Positions 1-8,704 of a stretch of DNA of 64,000 nt are shown here, piece by piece. This DNA comes from Ophiocordyceps camponoti-saundersi (nom. inval.) (lineage: Eukaryota > Ascomycota > Sordariomycetes > Hypocreales > Ophiocordycipitaceae): NCBI GenBank assembly GCA_003339415.1, contig PDHQ01000015.1:296032-360031 (forward strand), read 5' to 3'. A program made the translations under genes and the position numbers. Position 1 is the stretch's first letter; each line of letters starts with the position of its first letter. The notes under the pieces are model-generated. The model saw only the letters and a program-made list of their open reading frames with translations. It made no database searches and was not told the origin of the DNA.

Positions 1-435
1 CCTCTCAACGTCATCCCTCATCTCAAGAGAAGGGCTTTCTACAACCTCCTTCTTTTCTGTTTTCGAAAGCTAATCTTTTCCCGCCTTCCATGACACGACG
101 CGAGAGTCACCCGTCAAATGTCCGCGTCATCGTCATCATCCACGCTGTCCGAACAGCTCCCTCTCCACAGACGTTGACGCTTCCTCTTCCTCTCTCTCTT
201 CCCCTATCACAGTAAATCAATACGTGTATTCCTTATCCGGTTTTTCTTCTTCTTCTTCTTCTTCTTCATCGTCTTCCTCTTCTTCTCTTCCTCTTTACAG
301 CCTGGTTTTCCCCCCCATTTTTTCCCTTTCCTCTCCGTTTAAAACCCCTCAAGCCTAGACCAGTCCAATGCCAACATCACAACACACACTCACACACACA
401 CTCACTCACTCACTCACTCGCACACACACACACCC
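1..435. other. Intergenic, pyrimidine-rich low-complexity DNA
   Basis: No coding signal was found. The stretch holds a CTT/TTC microsatellite around 241-270, other CT-rich runs and a CA/CACT microsatellite near its right end. It lies downstream of the stop codon of the minus-strand DENND11-like gene, so it probably carries that gene's 3' UTR and possibly the 5' region of a gene beyond the window. Confidence 0.6.
378..434. repeat. CA / CACT microsatellite
   Basis: Alternating CA dinucleotides, interrupted by CACT tetranucleotides, end two bases before the stop codon of the minus-strand gene. This is simple-sequence DNA read directly from the sequence. Confidence 0.9.
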
Positions 436-2333
436 CTAGCAAACCCTCACACCACAAACCTCAACCCCCTTCCCCTCAACACACGCCTCACGCCCAAAGT
501 AGACGGCGACAAGGTCCCGAATAAAAGCCGCGTCGGCCGCGCTCCAAACGTCGAGACCCATCGAATCCACGCACCGGCTAGTGACCTTCACAGGGATACC
601 GCTGTCAGAGTCGGAGGCGGAGTCTAGAAGCGCCTGCGCATCATCGTCATCGTCGTCATGCTGCCGCTGCTGACAGCGCCCCCCCGAAGCGCCGTCATCG
701 TTCCCGATGGCTACGCTGTCGCGATATCGGAACTCGTCAGCACTACCTTCGCCCACATCATCCACCAGTCCGTCCAGCACTGAGAGCATCTGGGCTGTGA
801 GACGATGAAAGTATGCGATGATGGCAAGCTCCACCCTCGCCTCCTCATCCACGTCCTCCCCCCCTGACCGCCGCCGACGACGACGGCGTTGACGGCCTTG
901 TAAGGAGGCGACGGAATCTCCGAGCGCCGTGTCTGGAAGTGACGTTGTCGACGATGGTGACGCCAGGTCGGCCAAGAGGGCGGCGTCGCGGCTCGACTCC
1001 TCATGCGCCTCGGATCGCAACTGCTCACCCGCACTGGCCCACCACATGTAGCCGTTGTACGCGAGCGAGGCCCAGCTCGGAGGCTCTACCACCTGATCCA
1101 GCGGTTCGTCGTCGCGGACGATTCGCTGTCCAGGCGCCGTCGTTTGCGACCCTCGCGGAGAGTCGGGCGGCACGGCCAGCCGGGCGAGTCCTGCACGTAG
1201 CGCGTTGTACCGGCGCAGGTCGCGCTGTGTGGCCTTGACTGCGAAGCCGCGGGGGCATTCCACGGCGGGCCAGGCCTTGGGTTGCGCGGGCATGGTGATG
1301 AGCATGTCCCATAGTGTATCTTTGACGGCGAGAATGCTGTCCGTCGTACAGGCTATCCAGCCGACATCCGTCTGGTCGGCGAGGAAGGGGATGTCGTGGA
1401 CGCCAACGGTGAAGAGGGGTGTCAGCCGCGGCACGGTTGATGAGTTCGGGAGGGAATCGGCGACGGATACGGGGATATTGGAAAGGATGGAAATGACGTA
1501 GACTAAGCGAGAGAGCCGGTTAGCCGACGAGTCTCGAGATATCGTCACACCCGCCTGAAGAGTTGCCCACCCACCTAAGTGACACATGTCACGAACCGGG
1601 GCGTGGCACGATATCAGGATGCGTTTCCGCAATAGTGCAGCTCGGTAGATGGGAAAGATGAGCGGCCCGATCCTATCGAGCAGGCCAGTCAAACTCCATG
1701 CCGGATGGTAGGGCGATAGCTTGTTCTGCAGCAAGGCCAAACCATCCGAGGCGGACCGTCCCCGGCTTTGAGGTTGGTGATTCGATGCGGGCGACTCGGA
1801 CTCGGACTGAGCCTTGTTAGACTGCCAGTACCGTTCCAGTACGTCGACAGCCTTGGGGTCCTTGGCAAGCTTGCTGCGACAGGAAAAACCATGGGTGAGC
1901 AAGAGTCACAAAGAAAGAAAAGGGGCGAAACTCACGCAGCCATATGTTCCAAACTGGAAGCATGCCTCCAAGCTCGACCCAAACGGCCATAACTCAAAGG
2001 CACGAGAACGCCAACGGCCATCATGCGCGCATGTCTAGCGCCCACCTCGTCACAAGGCACGTTGACGAAGGCGCCCAGACCAGCATGAGCAGCATCGTGA
2101 ACGAAATAGACGAGGTCGCTAGCGACGGTGTGAAGGCCCGACGGCAAAGACTTGTACTCCACCCGACCCTGGAGCTCCAGTCCCGGCAGCGCGCGCTTCC
2201 AGCTGATGGTGTAGCCGGCCTTGACGTCGAAGTCGATGAGGAAGAGGGCCGAAAGCGGAGGCCGATCGGTCGCTGCCGGAGTCGAGACGGGGAGGGATAT
2301 GGAGCCGTGACGGCGTCTTTCGGGATGAGTCAT
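436..2333 (-). CDS. DENND11/LCHN-like protein (DUF2347 + DUF4484), 587 aa
   Basis: This is probably a divergent DENN-family protein related to animal LCHN/DENND11 and yeast Anr2/Avl9, a group linked to Rab regulation and membrane traffic. I infer three exons: 2333-1936, 1873-1575 and 1502-436. The first intron (1935-1874) has a GTGAGT donor and CGCAG acceptor and joins A-A-K-L-A-K. The second (1574-1503, 72 nt, in frame) has GTGGGT, a GCTAAC branch point and a TTAG acceptor; removing it joins DMCHL to VYVISILSN. The N-terminal ~130 residues carry the uDENN-like core (ALFLIDFDVKAGYTISWKR). The middle holds acidic, Ser-rich and Arg-rich low-complexity sequence. The C terminus (SMGLDVWSAADAAF, ending CGVRVC) matches the fungal DUF4484 tail. 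Family assignment is from recognition, not search. Confidence 0.83.
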
Positions 2334-3118
2334 TTCAGGGAAGGAATGAAAGGAATATTTTCTTTCCCTTTCACTGCTTCATTGTAGTTTTGGGCCGATG
2401 GAAAAGATCCGTCGTTCATCTATAGAGGGAATCCGAGAGTGAAGAGAGAGAGAAGGTCTCGAGTCCGATAGGCTGGCTGTCTGTATGTACATTGTACCTT
2501 CTGTGGACCAGTCCCCCGCGACAGCCCGTCTGGAAGAATCAAGAGCACGTGATTTGCGATGACACACACCGACAAGCATGAAATGGGTTTCCAACAAAAG
2601 ACGAGCTTTGACGGTAGCGAGTAGGTCTCCAGACAGGCAGGTGAATAGTGGAAGAAAGATTCTGGGGAGGCATAAGAATAACAACGATTAGACAATACAT
2701 TTATACATTACCCGTGTTTTCTTTCCCTATTTCTTCTGCGTAATATCCACGTTCTAGCCGCATATCGAGGTGGCTAGCGAGCGAGTCTCTTCATAAACGC
2801 TGACTCATCACGCTTTGACCTACAGGCCATGGCTCAGGTCGTTCCCCCACAAACAAGTCCCTCTTCTCTCCCCGCCAGAGACCACACAGCCAAGCATGTC
2901 TGTAGATACTGAGTACTCAGCAGGTATCCCCTTGCCGCGACCAGCGTCTAAGTAGTACTTCTCCAGTACATGCAGCCACCGAAGCCTCTCTCTCCCTTTC
3001 TTTTCAACAACTTCGCCGCCCCTCTTCTCTCAGCAGCTTACCTCTCTCTCTCTTCTAAGAATCCCACCACCACCACCATCATCACCACCTCCTCCTCCTG
3101 CCCCCCCCCCCCCCCCCC
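2334..3118. other. Intergenic region with no recognised gene
   Basis: This region should hold the promoter of the minus-strand DENND11-like gene and, on the plus strand, whatever 5' part of the GID4 gene survives. CT-rich tracts and a CCACCA/CCTCCT low-complexity stretch (3062-3100) precede the C homopolymer. I found no conserved coding exon for the missing GID4 N terminus. A short plus-strand ORF at about 2829 is not recognisable. Confidence 0.5.
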
Positions 3119-3120
3119 CC
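3101..3120. repeat. Poly-C homopolymer (20 C) abutting a coding exon
   Basis: An uninterrupted run of 20 C lies directly before conserved GID4/VID24 coding sequence. Similar but longer C runs flank the N gap at 16.4-16.7 kb. A shared sequencing or gap-filling artefact is the simplest explanation. Confidence 0.9.
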
Positions 3121-3614
3121 ACTTCAAGGCCTGACGGAAGATCACCCGACTCTCACGACGTACTTTGAGGGCGAGATCATAGGATCCAAGTATGGCTTCA
3201 TCACTCAACATGAAGATTGGGGCGCGAGCATGAAGACGGACATGAATCACTGGGGCAAATTCACCGCCTTTCGACCCTTCCAGAAGCTCGTACGCAAGGG
3301 CAACTGCACCATCAATGACATTGCGCAACGAGATAACATCTTTATGCGATGGAAAGAGCACTTCTTAGTACCCGATCACCGCGTTCGAACCATCACAGGG
3401 GCCAGTTTCGAAGGCTTTTACTACATCTGCTTCAACCAGATCAAGGGTCAAGTCAGTGGAATATACTTCCATTCGAAGAGTGAAAAGTAAGCCTCACGTT
3501 TCCTCATGTGCCCATACGTTTCTCCGAAAGCTGACAGAGGGACCTAGGTTCCAACAGTTGGAGTTGAAGCACGTTCCGAACCGTGGTTGCTTCAGCGCCA
3601 TGGAGTTTCGGTAA
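3119..3614 (+). CDS. GID4: GID4/VID24-like substrate receptor, C-terminal part (5' end missing)
   Basis: Vid24/Gid4 is the substrate receptor of the GID/CTLH E3 ubiquitin ligase and recognises N-terminal proline degrons of gluconeogenic enzymes. Coding similarity starts abruptly at LQGLTEDHPTLTTYFEGEII, immediately after the poly-C run. It continues through WGKF, FMRWKEHFLVPDHRVRTI and GASFEGFYYICFNQ, the most conserved part of the beta-barrel. An intron at 3487-3547 (GTAAGC, CTGAC branch, CCTAG acceptor) splits SEK and FQQLELKHV. The protein ends MEFR plus stop at 3612-3614, as in homologues. An in-frame stop at 3056-3058 and the absence of a start codon mean that the N-terminal half of the family is not visible. 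Either the true exon is lost in an assembly defect or the gene is 5'-truncated. Confidence 0.85.
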
Positions 3615-3915
3615 CGATGTAGCGACTCTTCGAGAGGAGGGTAACGGCTCGTGATATTAGCGACGAGAACAATGTGCTGCTGGATTGGTAACACGCACGG
3701 GGTTCGATGAAATCCTTCGGGTAAAAGTTGGTGCTTTGCGGGGTGGTTTTCCGCTTCGATGTTGACAGATTCTTCCGCCGCTGGGTGTCGTGCCCATGGC
3801 GATGCGCGTTGCTGTGAAATCAGGGGCAACGATGTATCACCGCGCTTGTGGCTCTGCGGGTGGATTTGGTGATACCGGGGCAAGATCAGCATATTGACTT
3901 GATTGGCTTCCCATG
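3615..3915. other. Tail-to-tail intergenic between GID4 and TRM11
   Basis: Three hundred bases separate the two convergent stop codons. No conserved ORF was seen; open frames here have no recognisable motif. Confidence 0.6.
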
Positions 3916-5475
3916 CTATTCGTCCGTCTCGAACTTTTTGAAGTAGCCACGACGAAACGGGTTCAGATCGTCTACTGTCTTGCCCTGTTGGTGAACCCTG
4001 CGGCGTGCTTGGTATGCTTCCAGGGAAGCCTGTGAGACTTGATTATCGGGAATTCGCCGGTATGTGATTAGTCGTCTTGACCCTGATGAAAAGTTGATCA
4101 GCCCCCGTCTTTCGGTTTCCGTATTCGTGAAATGTATGGCCACGAAGGAGGATTTTCTCACATTTGTTGAATGACTGCACGCAGACCACGACGAGCTTGA
4201 GGCGTGGATGAGATGGTACAGGTATCTCTTGATCCTCGTCGTTGGCTGTCGGCATCCAGAAGGACAGCCTACCGTGATCCAGTAAAGTCGCAGCCGCAAA
4301 CACGAGAATGTCATCGAGCATAGCCAGGAAGCTGTATGGTTTCTTGGGAGGGACGAAGTCCGGATGACTGGTGGTGGTTAGGGTTGTGAATATTCCCGCA
4401 GGCGTGATCAGCGCCAAGACGTAGACATTAACAGCCCGCCGACAAGAAAAACACGTACCCAGCCTTTTTCATCCCTTGTTCGACAAGCTTGGGCGTCTTC
4501 TCCGGATCTCTGATGCCAAGCACCCTCAGGCCTTCCCGGACGCCATACGGCGGATCGCACACGATACCGTCCCAGATCCTGTGCGAGTCTCTGATAGGGC
4601 TGTTTGTGAGGTCTGCGGAAAAAAAGTCGCCCAGGCCGGCGGTGAGACCATACTGTTCGAAGTTGCCTCGGGCGCTCTTATGACCGCCGCCGCCGCGGAT
4701 GATGCGGCCGTCTATGTCGCTGCCCCATGCAACGGCTCCAAAGTGGGCGCAGGCGATGGGAAACGAGCCTGTGCCGACAAAGGGATCATAGAAGAGCTTC
4801 CCCGGCGCTGCCAGGGCGATGTTGGCCGTTACCAAGGACAGCTCCGAGTCCATACTGGTAGTGGATATATAGCCTCGCTTTTTCAGGTCGAATCGGAGGA
4901 CGACTTCGCGCGATGAGTCGGCAATGAAGCGCCCAAAGTACATCATATCAGGGTTCTCGACGCCTAAAACGGGGCTGTTGTAAGGCCATGTCTCGAAGAT
5001 GGTGAAAATCTCGTCAGGGCGTGACATGCGGATTGGACCCTCAAACGGTAGATAGTCGAACGAGTTGATTATGGATAGTTTTTGGCTTTCGGAGCGCGCA
5101 CCCTGGAAGGATTCAAAGACAAACTTGAACGATGGACTTGCAAACTGAGGCCAATGGTGGCGCGTCCGGGCCTGAACGGACTGATGAAGCGCATTCAGAT
5201 TATGGCCAAAGCCCCAGAGCTCATGAATCGACTGCGCCAGGATGGAGCGTCTAATCAGCTTCTGGGCTGCCTCGACCGAAGGAAGCCGGACGAGGCAAAG
5301 CGGCGACTTGCACCTGTCAGTAGGACGCGCCGCTGGCAAACGGTATAAATTATAGCTTCACCTTTAGACTGTATTCGACGACAGTAAGATGGACGCCTTC
5401 CACGCTGGCCAGAGACTCGATCTCAGCCAGTCGAAACGTCTCGTGCGTCTGTGCAAATTTGATGAGGAAGTCCAT
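3916..5475 (-). CDS. TRM11: tRNA (guanine-10-N2)-methyltransferase Trm11, 444 aa
   Basis: Trm11 is the catalytic partner of Trm112 and makes m2G at position 10 of cytoplasmic tRNAs. Four exons are inferred: 5475-5362, 5306-4459, 4367-4162 and 4082-3916. Introns are 5361-5307 (GTGAAG, CTGAC branch, TGCAAG acceptor), 4458-4368 (GTACGT, CTAAC branch, CAG) and 4161-4083 (GTGAGA, CTGAT branch, CAG). The start MDFLIKFAQTHETFRLAEI matches the family N terminus. The THUMP-like N-terminal half is followed by the SAM-binding motif DPFVGTGS (about residue 212) and the catalytic motif DPPYGVREG (about 289). The C-terminal exons read HPDFVPPKKPYSFLAMLDD and FNKWSRRLITYRRI. Length and motif order are normal. 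The gene is divergent from the Rpp40 gene across 400 bp. Confidence 0.95.
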
Positions 5476-5875
5476 GTTGTGTGGTGCTGCGACGGGGTCC
5501 TGCGACGGAGCGTGTTCAACTCCTTTAGAGTCCGTCAGTCGACATTGGATATCAATAACCGATGCTTGACAGTCTTGAGATGAAGCTTTCTACCGTCTTT
5601 GACTCTTCAACAGTCATCGTTTTGTGCGGCTATAGAAGCAGATGCGAAGGTACTTCCTTGCCTCTGTTGTGGTTGGCAAAATGCGTGTATGTAGTTTATT
5701 TCGCCGATAAAGTTCCGATAAGATAGCTATATCTCTTCACGACATTGTGAACCACGATGACCTAGGTACTCACACCTTTGTCGGCCCCAACTCTGCTCAC
5801 AAACGTACACATACATTACCTACCTACACATACATGCACACGTAAGTGCGTCTGTCACGATCAGGCTCTTCATCC
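5476..5875. promoter_or_regulatory. Divergent promoter region between TRM11 and the Rpp40 gene
   Basis: A 400-bp intergenic stretch separates two head-to-head genes. It contains a CCTAGG-centred motif at 5761-5766 and CATACA/CCTACA-type short repeats around 5810-5840. A short minus-strand upstream ORF opens at about 5617 ahead of TRM11. No specific factor site can be named. Confidence 0.5.
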
Positions 5876-7231
5876 ATGATTCCACAGTCTCCAGCCTCGA
5901 TCTACCGGCCGTCATCATGCGCCGTCACGTACGGCAGCCTCGGTCACGTCGACGATCATGAATTGCCTCAAACGGGCAAACCGTGGACAGCGATAGCAGC
6001 TCAAGACTTCATTCACAGAGCATGTCGACCCAACCTCTGCTCTTTCTTCTTCCCTTTCGGCAGGCTAATTGCGACCAAAGATCGATGTAATAGCGCCCCA
6101 AGACTGTTACCCTGCTCTTTGTGAGAAACTCGTGGAGCAGCAACGACAACCTGTATATGCTCGCGTCACCATGACATTGGAAATGCTTCTCCAGGCCGAT
6201 TTATTCAAAGAATGCGTCAAGAAAGGTACTTTTGAACGACATTAGATCTTCTCTGCGTAACGGGTGCTGATGGTCCGGCATAGGCGACATTATGATGCTG
6301 TCAGAAGGAAGAACATCCACTGATAATGTCTTTTCCCTCCGCAAAGGTAGTCATTTCGTTTCACTGTAACAGACATCGATCTCAAAATTCCGCATAGGGA
6401 TATTGAGAATGTATCTTGATAAGGAGACCTTTGAGCGCGCGGGACTCCCAGGTAAGCCGTACGGTGCCAAGGGCGACCGCGGGCACAAAGCTAGGTGGAG
6501 TATGTTCTCGTTCTATGCTGTTCACAACTACCTCATCAACTCATCATTCTGCAGTTGTATCCTACGACCTCGCGAGTTCGCTCGGAAAGAAGGCGTTCGA
6601 TAGATTGCTTTACGCCTGTCAGCGAGTTCTGGATAAGCCTTTGACGTGGCTGTTATGTGACGCCGATCCAGCCTGTCAGTCCCCCATCGCTTCCCTCCCC
6701 TTCAATTCGTTGCTTGGCCTCACGCTTTTGATGACACTAGCTCCATCTCTGAAATTGATTGAGGCACACAAACCTGCGATTTTCACTGCAAACGCAGCTA
6801 CGTTACAAGATATTGAGGTTTCAAATGTGACGCCACAAATAGCAGCCTCGGTATTGACAGATGGTGATCGGGCGAGCCTTGAGGAGACTGCCACTGAGCT
6901 TTACGAGTGGCTCTCACTCATCAGACTGCGAAGTCCGCGAGTCGCAGCCACAGACACGATAGACCCATTCCTCTCACGATACAGCGTCCCAGATGGTGCG
7001 CACGGCCAGACGAGAATTTGCTTGCTGAGCTGGCAAGGCTTCATGACAGCAACTTGGCTTCGTACCCTGGTCACGGATGCCCTCGAGGCATGTTTACCGC
7101 AACAGTGGATTTTCATCAGCGCCACCACCTTGTCCACGAACGTTGCCCGGCTCGGCAGCGAGCTGGCGCTATTGCGTCCGGCTGGGGTCGTCGACGAGTA
7201 TCTCATGTGGGAGACTTCGAACTCTGACTGA
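5876..7231 (+). CDS. RPP40: Ribonuclease P/MRP 40-kDa subunit (Rpp40 family)
   Basis: Rpp40 is a protein subunit of RNase P and RNase MRP, which mature tRNA 5' ends and pre-rRNA. Inferred exons are 5876-6019, 6081-6225, 6284-6346, 6398-6499 and 6555-7231. The first intron (6020-6080) appears to use a GC donor (GCATGT) with a CAAAG acceptor, joining DFIHR to IDVIAPQDCY. The others are GT..AG. Conserved blocks are YGSLGHVDDHELPQTGKPW, DNVFSLRKG, YLDKETFERAGLPGKPYGAK, KARWIVSYDL, GKKAFDRLLYAC and, near the end, ELYEWLSLIRLRSPR and SWQGF, with a terminal EYLMWE. A 66-nt in-frame stretch (6675-6740, GTCAGT..CTAG) is probably a further intron, giving 354 rather than 376 residues. The start ATG is chosen by similarity; the upstream GTG frame is ignored. 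The stop is 12 bp from the convergent ankyrin gene's stop. Confidence 0.88.
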
Positions 7232-7243
7232 AGTTTTTTCGGT

Positions 7244-7882
7244 TCAGGAAAGCTTGCGGCGAACGTTTTGTTCTTCTCCGAGACCTTGGTTCGCGAGAGC
7301 GTCCTCAACTAGCTTTCTTAAGTCTGCTTGTCCGTCGGCAGTATTGATATCGTCTCTTTGGGCGAATTCTTCGATGCGGCGACGGAATTCGGGGTTAACC
7401 TCGCCGGGTATATCTTCTATCGGATCCATTGTGGTCATTGTAACGTTGATTCCTTCCGGCGGAACGGCGGTAGCAGCAACGGGTGACTCGACGCCGTGGC
7501 CAACGGCCATGACCTTCTTCAAGTAGGCTACGACGGCCGGGAACTCGCCTTCGGCCTCTATCCATTCCACCGCTGTCAATCCATCTGATCCTCTGTGACG
7601 GATGTCGGCACCAAGCTCCTCGACGAGAAGTTTGGCAGCTTCTACGGTCTCGACGACGAAGAGAGCTGTGTCGTTATCCTGATCCTTGAGATTGACGTCA
7701 ACGTTGAACTCATGCACGAGGGCACGGAGTAGCTCGAGTCGGTTGTAGCTTGCGGCCGCGTGAACGAGGGAGTAGCCGAATTGGTCCTGCAAGGAAGCGA
7801 TTTCCGGGTTTTCTCGGAGGAGAGGTAGCAGGGCAGGGCTGTTGTCAGCGGCGAGGAGAAACGGGTTTTGCGCCTGGGCCAT
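7244..7882 (-). CDS. Ankyrin-repeat protein (yeast YCR051W-like), 212 aa
   Basis: This single-exon gene encodes a small ankyrin-repeat protein. Repeats are visible at about residues 36-100: GYSLVHAAASYNRLELLRAL, then DNDTALFVVETVEAAKLLVE, then a repeat starting DGLTAVEWIEAEG. A conserved fungal tail follows, with VNPEFRRRIEEFAQ and an acidic/basic end. Overall size and repeat placement resemble the uncharacterised yeast protein YCR051W. The function is unknown; ankyrin repeats usually mediate protein binding. The gene is convergent with the Rpp40 gene, with only 12 bp between the stop codons, so their 3' UTRs must overlap. Confidence 0.85.
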   Translation of the reverse strand: MAQAQNPFLLAADNSPALLPLLRENPEIASLQDQFGYSLVHAAASYNRLELLRALVHEFNVDVNLKDQDNDTALFVVETVEAAKLLVEELGADIRHRGSDGLTAVEWIEAEGEFPAVVAYLKKVMAVGHGVESPVAATAVPPEGINVTMTTMDPIEDIPGEVNPEFRRRIEEFAQRDDINTADGQADLRKLVEDALANQGLGEEQNVRRKLS

Positions 7883-8704
7883 TGGTCAGGTTTGGTGATT
7901 TGTGGATTGAAAATGACTGTAAGTCAAGGCATCGGACAGCTTCCTATCTCGACGTTATATGCTCTGCCCGTGGATTCTCCAGACTCCTAGACGAACAAAG
8001 ACAGTGTGTATGTATGTGATTATCAGCCTCAGCATCAGACGGATAATGCCTTGGTAGAGATTTCTGACGAGGTTGCCCATCAAGCTTTTGATGAGTCATT
8101 GGGTTCGCGACAAGCTCTGACTCCACGTGATTCTCGAAAGTTCCTTATCGATAAACCATAGCTGTATCTAAACTGAAAAACAGATTCAGATGCTCTTTGT
8201 TGCAGAAATTTTCAACTTTGTCGCGGACCAGGTCGTCGAAAACCTCGTATGAGCAGCCTACTGCCGAGGTATCTAGCCTAGGTAGGAATAATGGCGTTCC
8301 GAAAACCCCAACAGCCTACAGGCTACATGTAACCGTGACCGCAGAGAGAGCACCGGGCTTACATCCCTACCTACCTAGGTAACCACCTACCTAGGTACGT
8401 CTAAGCACCCACTAGGTAAGAACAACCTGCGACTCGTCTTTGTCCTTGCCTGCCTTGGACAATTTAGCACCGGCCTCGATAGCCAGTTGCGCGAATGAAC
8501 ACCATCCTCAGGACTGGTCATAAGCTGTAAGTCCTGACTCGAATGCCTCGCCGCCGCTCTAGCACCAGACATCGGGGCTCTAAACCACCCTTCCCTAGTG
8601 CCCCAATCCGTCAACGCCTTGTTCCTCGGAGTATGACGGCGGCACCGTCCGCACCTCTCCATGCTTCCTCACAGATACACGAACTAGTCCGTCCTCTAGT
8701 CACC
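7883..8704. other. Divergent intergenic region upstream of TRL1
   Basis: No confident coding sequence was found, apart from a possible N-terminal extension of TRL1 from an ATG at 8543. The CCTAGG palindrome occurs three times (8277, 8374 and 8390), the densest cluster in the window. The region should contain both promoters. Confidence 0.55.

Noticed and set aside
2379..2695. Overlapping minus-strand ORFs upstream of the DENND11-like gene
   Set aside because: No conserved motif and no plausible splice link to the next exon. They lie in the expected promoter or 5' UTR.
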